From Deinococcus aquatilis DSM 23025 (GTDB lineage: Bacteria; Deinococcota; Deinococci; Deinococcales; Deinococcaceae): DNA of 64,000 bases. The notes beneath the pieces are model-generated. The model had not been told where the DNA came from. It did no database searches and saw nothing but the letters and a program-made list of their open reading frames with translations. Positions 18,422 to 28,863 of the stretch are shown here, one piece after another. Made by a program: the position numbers and the translations under genes. The stretch lies in assembly GCF_000378445.1 (NCBI RefSeq), contig NZ_KB899708.1, forward strand, positions 1-64,000, in the 5' to 3' direction. Position 1 is the stretch's first letter; each line of letters opens with the position of its first letter.

Positions 18422-19584
18422 TGCGGCCCTTTAAAGTCTCCGCCCAGAATCTCGCGGGCATTCAGACCCAGCCAGTTGGTCAGTGCGCCCGCGTACACGC
18501 CCCGGAAATCCTGCTTGTATTTGATGTCGCCCAGCGAGAGGTCTTCGAGGTCGGGGCTGTCGCCGTGAATGCCGCCCTTCACGCCCTTGCCCAGCGCAAA
18601 CATCACGCTGCCCTGCCCGTGGTCGGTTCCGGCAGAGTCGTTCTCGGCCACACGCCGCCCAAACTCCGAAAAGCCCATGACCACGACCCGTTCGGCCACG
18701 CCCTGCCGCTCCAGATCGGTCTGGAAGGCGGCGAGGCCCGACGCCAGTTGCGCCAGCAGGTCATCCTGCTCGCCGCGCTGCCCCGCGTGGGTATCAAAGC
18801 CGCCCAGACTGACATACAGGATGCGCTGGCCCGTGCCCGACGCGATCAGGCGGGCCGCGTCCTTGAGTTGGGCCGCAAATTTGCCCTCTGGATAGGTGGC
18901 CCCGGCCCTGTATTTGCCCACGTTGGCCTGCACCTTCTGGGTGTTGCTCAGCATCTGGCGGGTGGCCCGCACCAGATAATCGGCCTCTCCGCCGCGCTGG
19001 GCGTCCAGCATGGCCCCGAATGCGCCCTCCAGTCCAGCGGGCAGCTTGACCTGAAAATTGTCCACGGCCTCGATACTGGGCAGGCTGAACTCGGCGGCGC
19101 GGAGGGCCAGCGGCGTGCTGGAGCCGATATTGCTGGCACAGAAGGGATCACCGATTTTCTCGGCAATGCGCCCAATCCAGCCCTCGGCCTGCGCCTGCGT
19201 GGGGTCGGCGGTATGCCAGATCGCCATGCTGGCAAAGTGTGAGCGGTTTGGGTTCGGGTAGCCGATATTTTCCATCCAGGCCAGTTGGCCCGCGTCCCAC
19301 AGGCCCATCAGCGGCTTGAGACTGGGGTGCATGCCCAGATCGGAGCCGAGGGTCAGCACGTCTTTTTTGGGAATGGCGATGGTGGGGCGGGCCGCGTAAT
19401 ACGCGCCGTTGCTGTAGGGAATCAGGGTATTCAGGCCGTCGTTGCCGCCCGTGAGCTGAATGACGACCAGGGTTTTTTGTCCGGTGGCCTGAGTGGCTGC
19501 CCGTGCCAGAAAGCCGGGCATTCCACTGGTGGCGGCGACGGCGAGGGCCGAATATTTCAGAAAATCGCGGCGGTGAAGGGGCAT
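18409..19584 (-). CDS. DUF1501 family exported protein (Tat signal)
   Basis: A 391-residue member of the DUF1501 family, related to the alkaline-phosphatase superfamily. The N-terminus [19 protein letters not shown] is a twin-arginine signal, so it is exported folded. Family stretches seen: [19 protein letters not shown] near residue 40, then the GFDTHAGQ and [11 protein letters not shown] segments towards the C-terminus, the latter with TDHGQG just after. ATG 19584 is chosen because it begins the Tat signal and has AGAGG upstream; a longer reading runs through repeat B. DUF1501 and DUF1800 proteins are commonly adjacent; their function is not established. Confidence 0.9.
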   Translation of the reverse strand: MPLHRRDFLKYSALAVAATSGMPGFLARAATQATGQKTLVVIQLTGGNDGLNTLIPYSNGAYYAARPTIAIPKKDVLTLGSDLGMHPSLKPLMGLWDAGQLAWMENIGYPNPNRSHFASMAIWHTADPTQAQAEGWIGRIAEKIGDPFCASNIGSSTPLALRAAEFSLPSIEAVDNFQVKLPAGLEGAFGAMLDAQRGGEADYLVRATRQMLSNTQKVQANVGKYRAGATYPEGKFAAQLKDAARLIASGTGQRILYVSLGGFDTHAGQRGEQDDLLAQLASGLAAFQTDLERQGVAERVVVMGFSEFGRRVAENDSAGTDHGQGSVMFALGKGVKGGIHGDSPDLEDLSLGDIKYKQDFRGVYAGALTNWLGLNAREILGGDFKGPQWLA

Positions 19585-19666
19585 AGGGAACCTCTGTAAG
19601 TGGTGAGTGGTCAGTGGTGAGTGGGAAAAGATGGGGAGCGTGGGGGGTGGATCGTGGGAAGGGCGA

Positions 19667-19765
19667 AACCCCCCCGTTGCTTTGCAACGCCCCCCTTTGA
19701 GGGGAGGACAACTGCGCTTTTGCGCTCCCCTCAAGGGGGGCTGGCGGCGAAGCCGACTGGGGGTT
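19667..19765 (+). repeat. Cloverleaf-like dispersed repeat, copy B
   Basis: A 99-base copy between the DUF1800 and DUF1501 genes, inside a likely operon. Arms: GTTGC-TTT-GCAAC; CCCCCTTTGAGGGGAG with CTCCCCTCAAGGGGGG; CGGC-GAA-GCCG. The outer arms are AACCCCCC and a shortened GGGGGTT. Just upstream (19601-19645) lie GTGAGTGG-type and GTGGATCGTGG-type small repeats. Confidence 0.85.
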
Positions 19766-19791
19766 GACACGCGGCGTAGAACTCCCTGCTT

Positions 19792-21057
19792 TTAAGCCAA
19801 CTGAAATTCCGGGCTGATCAGCATCAGATACGTCTGCTGCTTGGCGCTCAGGCCCCGGAGGGCGGTAACGGTGGCGGCGCGTTCGGTACCCAGCAGGGCC
19901 AGTGGGGTGGGCGGCTTTTCCAGCTTGGGGGCATTCCCGCCGAGGCTCAGGGCGGCGGCCAGTTGCATCCGCTGAAGCAGGGTGGTGTCGTTGATCCATT
20001 CGCGGCCACCGTCCCAGCCCTTCACGGTGTCGGGTTGCAGCAGGATCTGGCCCATTTTTCCGGCGGTCTGCGCCAGATTCAGCAGTTGCTTGGGTTCCAT
20101 CCTGGGGCTGCCAAAGCTCCGCACGGCGGCGGCGATAAATTCCACCGGGCCACGAATCACGGCGGCGCGGCTGGCATAGAAGGCTTCGCTGGACAGCAGT
20201 TCTTCCAGGACAGCGCGGATATTGCCGCCCGTGCGGGCAAAGGTTTCGGCGCTGCCCTTCACGGCGGCATCGGAAGGCACGTCGGACACGAAGGCGCGGT
20301 GCAGTTTGCGGGCCACAAACAGGGCGGTGGCCGGATGCCCCGCCGCCAGCGCGATCACGTCTTCACCGGTCAGGTTGCCGGTTTTGCCGAGGTACGTTTT
20401 GCGCCCCGTATCGTGCTGCTTGGGATTGAACACGAATTTGGGCACTTCCAGATACTTCTGGTTGCCGCGCCCACCAGTAAACGTCCAACCGCTCAGCGCC
20501 CGCGCTCCCTCCTTCACGTCCTCTTCGGTGTAGTGGCCGATTCCGGTGGTAAACAGTTCCAGCAACTCGCGGCTGAAGTTCTCGTTGGGTTTGCCGTTGC
20601 GGTTCTGATCGTTGTCGAGGTAGCGCAGCATGGCGGGCGTGCGGGCCACATCCAGCGCAAAGGCCGCAAAACTGGGCGTGGCCGCGTGTCGCCGCAGCAG
20701 CGCGAGGTACTCCGTGATGGAGGGCATGTTGCGTACCTTGTCGGTGCCGATCACAAAATGATTGCTCCAGAGCAGGGTCAGGCGTTCGCGCAGGGGGTGG
20801 GGGCCGTACATCAGCTCGAAGAGCCAGCCCGCGCGGATCAGTTGCAGGCCCGCGCCGGGAGTGGCTGCCTGCATGGGGTCGAAGGGATTGCCGGGAGCCG
20901 TGGCCCCATCAAAGTTGAGCAGGTCGCGGGCCACGGTGCGGGCCTCGCTGCCGACCAGAGCACGGATCTGGGCGTCGGTGGCTCCGAAGGCCGTGCGCCG
21001 CAAGAGATGCGCGGCGTCATCCAAGGTCAGGGGGCGGGAATGCGGGGCAAGGGTCAT
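19792..21057 (-). CDS. DUF1800 family protein
   Basis: A 421-residue protein of the DUF1800 family. Typical stretches: [15 protein letters not shown] at residues 12-26, [11 protein letters not shown] near 100, [34 protein letters not shown] at about 180-215 and a C-terminal [12 protein letters not shown]. No signal peptide is evident at this start, though family members often have one; ATG 21057 has AGGAG correctly placed. First gene of the operon with DUF1501 and the CxxCH protein. The family role is unknown, often linked to surface or polysaccharide-related loci. Confidence 0.9.
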   Translation of the reverse strand: MTLAPHSRPLTLDDAAHLLRRTAFGATDAQIRALVGSEARTVARDLLNFDGATAPGNPFDPMQAATPGAGLQLIRAGWLFELMYGPHPLRERLTLLWSNHFVIGTDKVRNMPSITEYLALLRRHAATPSFAAFALDVARTPAMLRYLDNDQNRNGKPNENFSRELLELFTTGIGHYTEEDVKEGARALSGWTFTGGRGNQKYLEVPKFVFNPKQHDTGRKTYLGKTGNLTGEDVIALAAGHPATALFVARKLHRAFVSDVPSDAAVKGSAETFARTGGNIRAVLEELLSSEAFYASRAAVIRGPVEFIAAAVRSFGSPRMEPKQLLNLAQTAGKMGQILLQPDTVKGWDGGREWINDTTLLQRMQLAAALSLGGNAPKLEKPPTPLALLGTERAATVTALRGLSAKQQTYLMLISPEFQLA

Positions 21058-21103
21058 AGGGGCAACTCCTGAGGGGCAGAGAGGAGGAAAAGACGAACGG
21101 TGC

Positions 21104-21904
21104 TTATCTGTTAGAGTCAGCCGCCGCCGTAAAAGTTCCGAGGCCCGATTCATCGACCTGCCGCACGCCTTGCAGCGCGGATTTCAGGGCCGCGTCGGGC
21201 AGGTTGCCCACCAGCCACACGAAGCGCACGCCCCCCGCACCCGCCACCCGCACCGAGGCCACGCCCACCGCAGGGCGCACATTGCGCGGAGCCACGATCA
21301 GGGCCAGCACATTCACGCCGTCCGAGAGGGTAATTTCGGTGCCTCCCTGTGCTTCTTCTTGGGCGGCGGCGCGTGCTCTGGCCGCCACAGGCGTAAAGCC
21401 AGCGGGCAGGCGCAGCCCCGGCAGAGCGGTTTTCAGGGCAGCGCTCAGGCCTGTGCTGGGGGGCAGAGCCTGACCAGAAACGCGGCTCAGCGCTCCATTC
21501 ACCTTCACGAAGGCGGCGCGGCGGGCCAGCGTGCCCCCCGGCATCCGTTCCTCAAAGGCCAGCGGCACGTTCCACACCCGGTCTATCCACAGGCTCCAGC
21601 GGGCCGCCGCGCCCTGTTTGGGGATCAGGTCGAAGCGGAGGCTGGGGCGGCCTGCCACCGCTTCCCCCTCGCTGCGCGTGACCGTAAAATTGCGGGCCAA
21701 CAGCGCGGGCCGAAACGGAACGGCGGGCAGGGCGGCAGCGGTGCGGGTGGGCAGCGTGCGCGGCGGAAAAAATACGCTGACCTCCACCTGCCCACGTGCT
21801 GTCCACTGGCGGGCTTTTTTCAGGGCGACGGCGAGGTCGTCGGCGTCGCTGGCATGGGCGGTGCCGCACAGGAGCAGGGCCAAGACTGAAAAACGTCTCA
21901 CCAT
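21104..21904 (-). CDS. RseB/MucB-like regulatory protein
   Basis: A 266-residue exported protein with signal peptide [18 protein letters not shown]. Residues 60-150 resemble the lipid-binding RseB/MucB domain: [37 protein letters not shown]. The C-terminal domain (about 175-260) has the beta-strand-rich pattern of the small RseB domain ([19 protein letters not shown]). ATG 21904 overlaps the anti-sigma gene's end by 7 bases. It is the third gene of a sigma, anti-sigma, RseB-like set, so it probably controls release of the ECF sigma factor from outside the membrane. Similarity is moderate. Confidence 0.72.
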   Translation of the reverse strand: MVRRFSVLALLLCGTAHASDADDLAVALKKARQWTARGQVEVSVFFPPRTLPTRTAAALPAVPFRPALLARNFTVTRSEGEAVAGRPSLRFDLIPKQGAAARWSLWIDRVWNVPLAFEERMPGGTLARRAAFVKVNGALSRVSGQALPPSTGLSAALKTALPGLRLPAGFTPVAARARAAAQEEAQGGTEITLSDGVNVLALIVAPRNVRPAVGVASVRVAGAGGVRFVWLVGNLPDAALKSALQGVRQVDESGLGTFTAAADSNR

Positions 21905-22221
21905 CCCTCCCCCAGAGCGTCCTGATACGCGGCATACGCGGCGCTGGCGGGCAGGTCGCCGGGAGCAAGGCTGGGCCGCAGCACACCCACCCCGGCAATC
22001 ACAGCAGCCGAGGCGAGGGCGGCAGCCAACCATTTCGCGGGTATACGGGGCCTGACCCACAGTGGGCGGGTCTGTATCTGAGCTTGAGTCCGCGCCACCC
22101 TGACCCGGTGGCCTGCCAGAAACCGCTCTGCCGCGCCTGCATCGGCCTCGTTCGGCTCTCTAGCCTGTGCGAACAGGGCGTCCAATTCGGCGTCGCCAAC
22201 TTCGGATTCAAACTGACTCAT
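21898..22221 (-). CDS. Putative single-span anti-sigma factor
   Basis: A 107-residue protein with an acidic cytoplasmic N-terminus ([23 protein letters not shown]), one membrane span at about residues 65-80 ([18 protein letters not shown]) and a short outside tail. It overlaps the sigma gene by 4 bases and the RseB-like gene by 7. Size, topology and position fit an anti-sigma factor, though no zinc-binding HxxxCxxC motif of the ZAS type is present. Confidence 0.75.
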   Translation of the reverse strand: MSQFESEVGDAELDALFAQAREPNEADAGAAERFLAGHRVRVARTQAQIQTRPLWVRPRIPAKWLAAALASAAVIAGVGVLRPSLAPGDLPASAAYAAYQDALGEGW

Positions 22222-22793
22222 GGGGTCACTCCTGTGCGGGTCAGCAGCACGCGCAAGGCCGCCCGCGCCCGGTTGATTCGGCTCTTGACGGTGCCCAGTT
22301 CCGCGCCCGTGATCTCGGCAATTTCGGCGTAGTCCAGTCCCGACAGTTCCCGCAGGGCCAACGCTTCACGCTGATCGGGCGGCAGCGTGTGCAGGGCGCG
22401 GGCCAGACGTTCACGCAGGTCGGTATTTTCGCCGGAGAGGGCCAGATCGTGCGGCGCGGCAGGCTCGGCCACCGATTCCCACGGCACCGAGGAACGCAGC
22501 TTCAGCGCCCGTGTGCAGGCGTTCAGAGCAATGCGGTGCAGCCAGGTGGTCAAGGCCGCCTCTGCCCGAAAATTCTGGAGGCCGCTGTGTACGGCAATAA
22601 ACACGTCCTGCACCACATCGTCTGCCGAACCGGGGCCGACCATGCTGGCGGCAAGGCGGTGAATGCGCGGCGCGTGACGGGTCACCAGCACCTCGAACGC
22701 CCCCTCGCTGTGCGGCCCCCGTTGCTGGAACACCTGCACCAGCGCCTCGTCGGGCCAGCCGCGCAGATCGGGAGAGTGGGAAGAGTCATTCAA
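22218..22793 (-). CDS. ECF-type RNA polymerase sigma factor (sigma-E-like)
   Basis: A 191-residue sigma-70-family protein with region 2 ([35 protein letters not shown], residues about 50-85) and region 4 ([41 protein letters not shown], about 130-175). The start is uncertain: TTG 22793 is preferred because GAGGTGA lies a few bases upstream, while GTG 22799 is in frame within that site. The anti-sigma and RseB-like genes follow with overlaps. The module probably senses envelope stress; its regulon may include the DUF1800 operon next door, which is inference. Confidence 0.9.
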   Translation of the reverse strand: MNDSSHSPDLRGWPDEALVQVFQQRGPHSEGAFEVLVTRHAPRIHRLAASMVGPGSADDVVQDVFIAVHSGLQNFRAEAALTTWLHRIALNACTRALKLRSSVPWESVAEPAAPHDLALSGENTDLRERLARALHTLPPDQREALALRELSGLDYAEIAEITGAELGTVKSRINRARAALRVLLTRTGVTP

Positions 22794-22856
22794 AGTCACC
22801 TCATAGGTTAGAGGCGGCGGGTGGGGGAAAAGTTCCAGCGGGACAGTTGGAAGGTG

Positions 22857-22954
22857 AACCCCCCCGTTGCGTTGCAACGCCCCCCCTTGAGGGGAGGACA
22901 ACTGCTCTTGCGCTCCCCTCAAGGGGGGCTGGCTGCGAAGCAGGCTGGGGGGTT
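22857..22954 (+). repeat. Cloverleaf-like dispersed repeat, copy C
   Basis: A 98-base copy between the divergent sigma and dtxR-like genes. It has the most perfect folding of the five: outer AACCCCCC/GGGGGGTT, GTTGC-GTT-GCAAC, a 16-bp arm CCCCCCTTGAGGGGAG with its complement, and CTGC-GAA-GCAG. No gene is seen in the 240-base gap. Confidence 0.88.
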
Positions 22955-23026
22955 TGCACGCAGCTCAAACCTAACTTTGCGGGTGAACCCTCCCATTCCT
23001 CCCATACCCCACAACCCTTCCCCAGC

Positions 23027-23032
23027 TACACT
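23027..23032 (+). promoter_or_regulatory. -10 box (TACACT), leaderless promoter of the DtxR-family gene
   Basis: TACACT is followed by 6 bases and the ATG at 23039. No ribosome-binding site is visible, in keeping with a leaderless message. Confidence 0.6.
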
Positions 23033-23038
23033 CAGGTC

Positions 23039-23755
23039 ATGACCGCCCGGACCCTCTCCCCCTCTGCCGAGGATTACGTCAAACAGTTGTATGCCCTTGG
23101 CCTCAGCGGGCAAAAGGGCGGCGGCAAAGTCAGCACGCAGGCGTTGGCCGACGCGCTGGGAGTGGCTCCGGCCAGCGTGACAGGCATGCTCCGCAAGCTC
23201 AACGAGCAGGGGCTGGTGTCTCACGCGCCGTATCAGGGCGCACGCCTGACCGCCGAGGGCGAGCGGGTGGCGCTGGAAGTGCTGCGGCATCACCGCCTGC
23301 TGGAACTGTTTTTGCACCGGGCGCTGGGCGTGCCGCTGGACGAGGTACACGAGGAAGCCGAGCGGCTGGAACATGCCCTCTCGGAGCGGCTGGAAGCCCG
23401 CATTGCCGCCTGGCTGGGCGACCCCACCCACGACCCGCACGGCGACCCGATTCCCACGCTGGCAGGCGAGGTGCCTGCGCGGGCCGAGCGGCGGCTGTCT
23501 CAGTTGGCGGTGGGCGACGGCGGTCTGGTGGCCCGCGTACCCGACGGTGACGCCGAGCAGTTGCGGGCGCTGGTGGCGGCGGGCCTGACTCCGGGCGCGG
23601 CCCTGCGGGTGCGGGTGGTAGACGCGGCGCTGGGCACCCTGACCGTAGACATTGGGGCCAGAACCAACCACGCCCTGACGCTAGCCCTCGCTGTGGCCGC
23701 GCAGGTTCATGTGCATGCTGGAAACCCTCTCGCCGGAGATGAGGCCACCGGTTGA
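23039..23755 (+). CDS. DtxR/MntR-family metal-dependent regulator
   Basis: A 238-residue protein. N-terminal winged helix: [43 protein letters not shown] then a dimerisation helix region with the metal-binding pattern [18 protein letters not shown] and [19 protein letters not shown] (Glu/His ligands). A C-terminal SH3-like FeoA domain follows from about residue 150. It is predicted to bind Mn2+ or Fe2+ and control metal uptake, a process tied to Deinococcus stress resistance. It starts leaderless at ATG 23039. The stop lies in a small tandem repeat, with cobS next. Target genes are not in view. Confidence 0.9.
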   Translation: MTARTLSPSAEDYVKQLYALGLSGQKGGGKVSTQALADALGVAPASVTGMLRKLNEQGLVSHAPYQGARLTAEGERVALEVLRHHRLLELFLHRALGVPLDEVHEEAERLEHALSERLEARIAAWLGDPTHDPHGDPIPTLAGEVPARAERRLSQLAVGDGGLVARVPDGDAEQLRALVAAGLTPGAALRVRVVDAALGTLTVDIGARTNHALTLALAVAAQVHVHAGNPLAGDEATG

Positions 23756-23809
23756 GAATGCATCCGTTGAGAATCCTGTGCTGAGAACACTGTGTTGAGA
23801 ACCCTGTGG
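23751..23809 (+). repeat. Tandem repeat of four ~15-base units between dtxR-like gene and cobS
   Basis: Units begin GTTGAGAAtg, GTTGAGAATCCTGTG, CTGAGAACACTGTG and TTGAGAACCCTGTGG. The array contains the upstream stop codon and the cobS start, so a change in unit number would alter spacing or the cobS N-terminus. Confidence 0.75.
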
Positions 23810-24526
23810 AGGCAACAACTGGGGGCCGCACATCTGGCCCTGACCTTTCTGACCACGCTGCCGCTGCCGCATGTGCAGCAGGTCCAGGACGGCGATTTTG
23901 CGCGGGCCAGTGCCTACTATCCGCTGGCCGGGTACGCAGTGGGCGGCGCGGTGGCGCTGACGCTGTGGCTGCCGCTGCCCCTGCCGGACGGCGTGCGGGC
24001 CGCCCTGGCGGTGGGCGCGTGGCTGCTGGTCACGGGGATGCTGCACTTCGACGGCCTTGTAGACAGCGCCGACGCCCTGTTTGCCATGAAAAGCCCCCAG
24101 CGCCGCCTGGAAATCATTCAGGACGTGCACGTAGGCGCGTTTGGGTTGGCAACGGGTGCCCTGAGCCTGCTGACGCTGTGGAGCCTGCTGGCCGCCGACA
24201 TTCCGGCTTATGCGGCGGTGGTGGCGGCGGTGGCGGCGCGGCTGGTCCTGCTGGCTCCCATGAACCTGTTTCCGGCGGCGCGGCCCGAATCGCTGGGCGC
24301 ACGCTCCCGCGAGGGGCGCTGGGGGCTGGCACTGCTGCTGGCCGTACCCGCGCTGCTGCTGCCGGGGGCGGGCGTGGCGTTCCTCGCAGCATTCATCGCG
24401 GCGCTGCTGGTGGCCCGGTTTGCGGCGGGGCGGTTGGGCGGCGGCATCAGCGGCGATATTTACGGCCTGATCGTGGTGGTGGCCGAACTGGTGGCGCTGG
24501 GCGCTTTTGCGTGGGGGCGGGCATGA
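23792..24526 (+). CDS. cobS: Adenosylcobinamide-GDP ribazoletransferase
   Basis: Cobalamin synthase of 244 residues that joins alpha-ribazole to adenosylcobinamide-GDP in the membrane, the last nucleotide-loop step of B12 synthesis. Family motifs: [11 protein letters not shown] near residue 17, [16 protein letters not shown] at 82-97, and six or so membrane spans, ending [17 protein letters not shown]. The start is unclear: GTG 23792 or TTG 23795, both inside the tandem repeat and without a good ribosome site. It overlaps the cobC-like gene (ATGA). Confidence 0.9.
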   Translation: MLRTLWRQQLGAAHLALTFLTTLPLPHVQQVQDGDFARASAYYPLAGYAVGGAVALTLWLPLPLPDGVRAALAVGAWLLVTGMLHFDGLVDSADALFAMKSPQRRLEIIQDVHVGAFGLATGALSLLTLWSLLAADIPAYAAVVAAVAARLVLLAPMNLFPAARPESLGARSREGRWGLALLLAVPALLLPGAGVAFLAAFIAALLVARFAAGRLGGGISGDIYGLIVVVAELVALGAFAWGRA

Positions 24527-25155
24527 ATTCCGGTTCAGAACTTCTTACCCTGCACCTGATCCGGCACGCGCCCACGCTGCCCAATGCCCAGCGGCGCTAC
24601 CCCCACGCGGGCGAGGATGCCCCCCTGTCGGAGTCTGGGCGGGCGCTGGCGGCAGAGTTGCGGCGCAGTCTTCCCGCGTCGGCGCTGGCCTATGCCTCTC
24701 CGGCACAGCGGGCACGCCAGACGGCAGCGCTGGCAGGCTTTCCGCACGCCCAGCCCACGCCCGCCCTTCAGGAAGCCAGTTTTGGCGTGATGGCGGGCCA
24801 CACCTGGGCCGAACTGGAAGCCCTCTCCCCAGCAACACCGGACGGCGCGGTTCCACGCGACTGGATAGACGCCCTCTCTGATCCCTCTTCCGACCTCGGG
24901 CCACCGGGCGGCGAAACGGGCCGCGCCTTCCACGCCCGCCTTCAGGTTTGGCTGGATGCCCTGCCACACGCAGAAACGGTGCTGGCCTTTACCCATGCTG
25001 GCCCGCTGCTGGCCCTGCTGCGCCTGACCGTGGGCCTCCGCGCCGCCGAAATTGCGCCGGGGGGAAGAGCCGTACTGAAGCGCAGCGGGCAGGCGTGGTG
25101 GCTGTCTCATCTCTCCAACCCAGCCTTATCCAACCCAGCTCAGGAGAATCCATGA
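24523..25155 (+). CDS. cobC: Histidine phosphatase, probable alpha-ribazole phosphatase
   Basis: A 210-residue phosphoglycerate-mutase-like enzyme. Catalytic His in [12 protein letters not shown] (residue 14), Arg in [12 protein letters not shown], acid [12 protein letters not shown], and second His in AFTHAGPL. Its place between cobS and cobU, overlapping the first by 4 bases and the second by 4, supports the CobC role of removing phosphate from alpha-ribazole-5'-phosphate (or from adenosylcobalamin-5'-phosphate). ATG 24523. Confidence 0.85.
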   Translation: MNSGSELLTLHLIRHAPTLPNAQRRYPHAGEDAPLSESGRALAAELRRSLPASALAYASPAQRARQTAALAGFPHAQPTPALQEASFGVMAGHTWAELEALSPATPDGAVPRDWIDALSDPSSDLGPPGGETGRAFHARLQVWLDALPHAETVLAFTHAGPLLALLRLTVGLRAAEIAPGGRAVLKRSGQAWWLSHLSNPALSNPAQENP

Positions 25156-25664
25156 CCCTGATTTTTGTCACCGGCGGCGCACGCAGCGGCAAAAGCGGCT
25201 TTGCAGAGCGGCTGGCGCACGAGCGGGCCGGAAAGAGCGTCACGTACCTCGCCACCGCGCAGGCTTTCGACGATGAAATGAAGGAACGAATTGGCCGCCA
25301 CCGCACAGACCGCCCTGCCGAGTGGGCCACCGTAGAAGAACCGCTGGACGTGCTGGCCGCCCTGCACGCCGCCCCCACGCCCGCCGTGTTGCTGGACTGC
25401 CTGAGCCTGTGGGTCAGCAACCTGCTGCTCTCGGGGCTGGATGAGGGCGCGATTCTGGCGCGGGCGCGGGAGGTGCTGCACGCCCAGACCGGGCGCGGCG
25501 GCCTGTTGATCGCCGTGACCAACGAGGTCGGCAGCGGCATCGTGCCGGACAATGCGCTGGCGCGGCAATACCGTGACATTCTGGGCCGCGTCAACCAGCA
25601 GTTTGCCGCCGCCTCCGCCGAAGCGTATCTGCTGGCAAGCGGGCTGCCGCTGCGCCTGAAATAG
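25152..25664 (+). CDS. cobU: Adenosylcobinamide kinase/guanylyltransferase
   Basis: A bifunctional enzyme of 170 residues: phosphorylates adenosylcobinamide, then adds GMP. P-loop [15 protein letters not shown] at 8-22; the guanylylated His in [11 protein letters not shown] (about residue 50); [11 protein letters not shown] near 93 (Walker B-like region); NEVGSGIVP at about 127, a family signature. ATG 25152 follows AGGAGA and overlaps the cobC stop by 4 bases. Third gene of the nucleotide-loop operon. Confidence 0.93.
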   Translation: MTLIFVTGGARSGKSGFAERLAHERAGKSVTYLATAQAFDDEMKERIGRHRTDRPAEWATVEEPLDVLAALHAAPTPAVLLDCLSLWVSNLLLSGLDEGAILARAREVLHAQTGRGGLLIAVTNEVGSGIVPDNALARQYRDILGRVNQQFAAASAEAYLLASGLPLRLK

Positions 25665-25708
25665 CGCCTGAACTAAGAGAGAGGGCACCTTTCGTCCCGG
25701 CTCTGCCC

Positions 25709-25714
25709 TAAGCT
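25709..25714 (+). promoter_or_regulatory. -10 box (TAAGCT), possible leaderless promoter of cobT
   Basis: It sits 6 bases before the cobT ATG in the 56-base cobU-cobT gap, and cobT lacks a ribosome site. So cobT may have its own promoter within the operon. Confidence 0.45.
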
Positions 25715-25720
25715 CTCGCC

Positions 25721-26836
25721 ATGTCCACCCCTCCCCTGCCCGCCGAACTGGCCGCCCTGATTTCCGCCGTACAGCCCGCCGACGCCGGGGCGATGGCCGC
25801 CGCCCGCATCCGGCAAGCCCACCTGACCAAACCACTGGGGGCGCTGGGTGATCTGGAAGGCGTCAGCGTGCGGCTGGCGGGCGTGTTCGGGTCTGACCGT
25901 CCTCACCCACGCGGCGTCGCGGTACTCGTCGCGGCAGCAGATCACGGCGTGGCGGCTGGCCCGCACTCGGTCAGCGCCTACCCGCCCGCAGTCACGCCCG
26001 CGATGGTCGCCAACTTTCTGGCCGATACCCCTGCCGGACCCGGTGGAGCCGCCGTGAACGCCATCGCCCGCAGCATCGGGGCGCGGGTGTATGTGATGGA
26101 TGCGGGCGTGAATGCCGACCTGCCGCCGCATCCGGCGCTGGTGCAGGCCGCCGATCTGGGGGCCGGGGGGCGGCGCGGCACCTCTGACCTCAGAACCGGG
26201 GCCGCCATGAGCCGGGATGAGGCGGCGGCCCTGATTCTGGCGGGTGCGGCACTGGCCCGCCGAGCCGTGCAGGACGGCGCAGACCTGATCGTGCCCGGAG
26301 AAATGGGCATCGGCAACACCACGCCCGCCGCCGCCCTGACCGCCCGCCTGCTGGGGCAGGACGCCGCTGCCGTGACCGGGCGAGGCACAGGAATAGACGA
26401 CGCCACGCTGGAACGCAAGGTGGCCGCCGTGCGGGAGGCGCTGGCACGCGGCGGCAGCGACCCCGCCGACCCACTGGGCGTGCTGGCCGACCTCGGCGGC
26501 TTCGAGATCGCGGCAATGCTGGGCATGATGCTTCAGGCGGCGGCGCTGGGCAAGGCCGTGATTCTGGACGGCTTTGTCGAGGGCAGCGCGGCCCTGCTGG
26601 GGGTGGCACTGGCCCCCGCTCTGGCCGACTTTCTGTTTGCCGCAGGCGAATGCGCCGAGGTGGGGCACGCAGCGCAGTTGGCCCACCTGAACCTGAAACC
26701 GATGTTCCGGCTGGGCCTGCGTCTGGGCGAGGGCACCGGGGGCGTGCTGGCCGCGCCGATGCTATTGGCGGCCGCAGCCACCCTCCGCGAGATGCGAACC
26801 TTTGCAGAAGCCGGGGTTCCGGGCGGCGCAGAGTAG
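25721..26836 (+). CDS. cobT: Nicotinate-nucleotide--dimethylbenzimidazole phosphoribosyltransferase
   Basis: A 371-residue enzyme that activates the lower-ligand base by making alpha-ribazole-5'-phosphate from nicotinate mononucleotide. Motifs: KPLGALGDLE at 35-44, AADHGVAAGPHSVSAYPPAVTP at about 67-88, GEMGIGNTTPAAAL near 190, and RLGEGTGGVLAAPML with the catalytic Glu near residue 337. ATG 25721 is the only start close to the conserved N-terminus. It follows cobU by 56 bases. With cobS, cobC and cobU it covers all nucleotide-loop steps, so the strain can at least salvage cobinamide. Confidence 0.94.
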   Translation: MSTPPLPAELAALISAVQPADAGAMAAARIRQAHLTKPLGALGDLEGVSVRLAGVFGSDRPHPRGVAVLVAAADHGVAAGPHSVSAYPPAVTPAMVANFLADTPAGPGGAAVNAIARSIGARVYVMDAGVNADLPPHPALVQAADLGAGGRRGTSDLRTGAAMSRDEAAALILAGAALARRAVQDGADLIVPGEMGIGNTTPAAALTARLLGQDAAAVTGRGTGIDDATLERKVAAVREALARGGSDPADPLGVLADLGGFEIAAMLGMMLQAAALGKAVILDGFVEGSAALLGVALAPALADFLFAAGECAEVGHAAQLAHLNLKPMFRLGLRLGEGTGGVLAAPMLLAAAATLREMRTFAEAGVPGGAE

Positions 26837-26880
26837 GAGGAAGTAGGAATGTCCGGCCCGCTATCCCGCAAAATGGCCCC

Positions 26881-27131
26881 ATGCCCGACCACGAACTGAA
26901 CTTTGCCCGCGAAATTCTGGGTTCGCGCAATTACCGCGATGTGCCCGACGATGAGGTGTTGGCGCAGGCCGAGCGGCTGCTGGGAGACTGGATGTCGGGC
27001 GAGGCGCGGATGGAACGGCCCAAACTGTACGACCATTACGCGCTGCTCCTGCTGGCCCTGATCCGCCGCACGCGCACGCTGGAAGACCGGGTGGCGGTTT
27101 TGGAATCCCAACTGAAGGCCGCCCAAACCGA

Positions 27132-27135
<4 letters not shown>
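26881..27135 (+). CDS. Hypothetical protein (84 aa), coupled to trpF
   Basis: An 84-residue soluble protein, [20 protein letters not shown] to [18 protein letters not shown]. The last 25 residues look like a short coiled coil, so it may dimerise. No known domain is recognised. Its stop overlaps the trpF start (ATGA), which supports translation. Codon use is normal for the window. Start ATG 26881. Confidence 0.7.
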
Positions 27136-27960
<825 letters not shown>

Positions 27961-27969
27961 CTTTTGCTC

Positions 27970-28851
27970 TCAACAGAGCTGAGATTCGGATGATGGCGTC
28001 TGTATGGGGAGGCCGAACCAGTCGGCCAGGGCGCGGCCTCCCTCCACCACATTGCTCGCGCTGCCGAGGCTCAGGCCCGCCGCCGCAAAGGGCACGCGGG
28101 CCAGGGTATGGGCCTTCACGGTCAGGTTTTCGGCGTTGCCGTGATCGGACGTGAGCAGCACCCGCGCTCCGCCCTGCAAAGCTCCGGCCAGCAGTGCATC
28201 CACCCGTGCCAGATACGCCCGCGCCGCCGCCGCCACGGTGGGGCGGGTGGGCACGCTGCCCAGATGTCCCAAAGAATCGCTGAACCACAGGTCGGCCACC
28301 AACAGATCATGCTGCTGGGCACTGACGGCCAAGCTCTCCCCGAGGCGCAAAATTTCGTCGGGTGGGCGCACGGGTTGCCAGGGTTCGGCGTAACTGAGGC
28401 CCAGTGTGGCGGGCACGGAGGGCACACCGGGCGGGTTCAGGACGCTTCCGGCAGCCAGAAACGAAAACGGAAAACAGCCCATGCGAGGCCGCCGCGCCTG
28501 CGCCTCGAAATAGGGCGGCGGATAGTGGTTGGCGAGTGCCACCCGCGCCCCGGCCTGTGCCAGCCGCACCGGAAGGGCCGATTCTTGCAGCAACCTCTTG
28601 AGCGTCGGCCCCGGATGTGGCCCAAAATGCTCGCCCATCACGCGCACGGCGTCCCTTCCGGTCAGCCAGCACGCCTGCCCCGTGCCCGATTGCGGCAGCC
28701 CCGGCACGCCCAGAGTGGAATCGAGCGCCTGCCCCGCATCGATCAGGGGCCGCAGCACAGGCAGAGGCTGATCCCAGATGGAATCCGCCCCCACCGCGTC
28801 AAGGGGATGGCCCACGCCGTCAAGGGCGAGCCAGAGAAGGGCGGAGGGCAT
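27970..28851 (-). CDS. Alkaline-phosphatase-superfamily metalloenzyme (phosphoglyceromutase-like)
   Basis: A 293-residue protein with metal-site motifs of the alkaline phosphatase/phosphoglycerate mutase superfamily: ALDGVGHP at residues 8-15 (first Asp), SGTGQ in the nucleophile position near 55-59, [17 protein letters not shown] at about 183-199, and [18 protein letters not shown] at 234-251 (Asp-His and His ligands). It is shorter than a full iPGM (about 510) and lacks the inserted domain. The substrate is unknown. It has a leaderless TACACT promoter (28858-28863) that mirrors that of the divergent hydrolase gene. Confidence 0.82.
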   Translation of the reverse strand: MPSALLWLALDGVGHPLDAVGADSIWDQPLPVLRPLIDAGQALDSTLGVPGLPQSGTGQACWLTGRDAVRVMGEHFGPHPGPTLKRLLQESALPVRLAQAGARVALANHYPPPYFEAQARRPRMGCFPFSFLAAGSVLNPPGVPSVPATLGLSYAEPWQPVRPPDEILRLGESLAVSAQQHDLLVADLWFSDSLGHLGSVPTRPTVAAAARAYLARVDALLAGALQGGARVLLTSDHGNAENLTVKAHTLARVPFAAAGLSLGSASNVVEGGRALADWFGLPIQTPSSESQLC

Positions 28852-28857
28852 GGGCTG

Positions 28858-28863
28858 AGTGTA
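28858..28863 (-). promoter_or_regulatory. -10 box (TACACT), leaderless promoter of the metalloenzyme gene
   Basis: On the minus strand TACACT lies 6 bases before the ATG at 28851. The same CTCTACACT block serves the gene on the other strand (28986-28991). Confidence 0.6.

Noticed and set aside
23700..23792. Cobalamin riboswitch before cobS
   Set aside because: The gap is only 36 bases and filled by the tandem repeat; no B12-box was found here or before dtxR.
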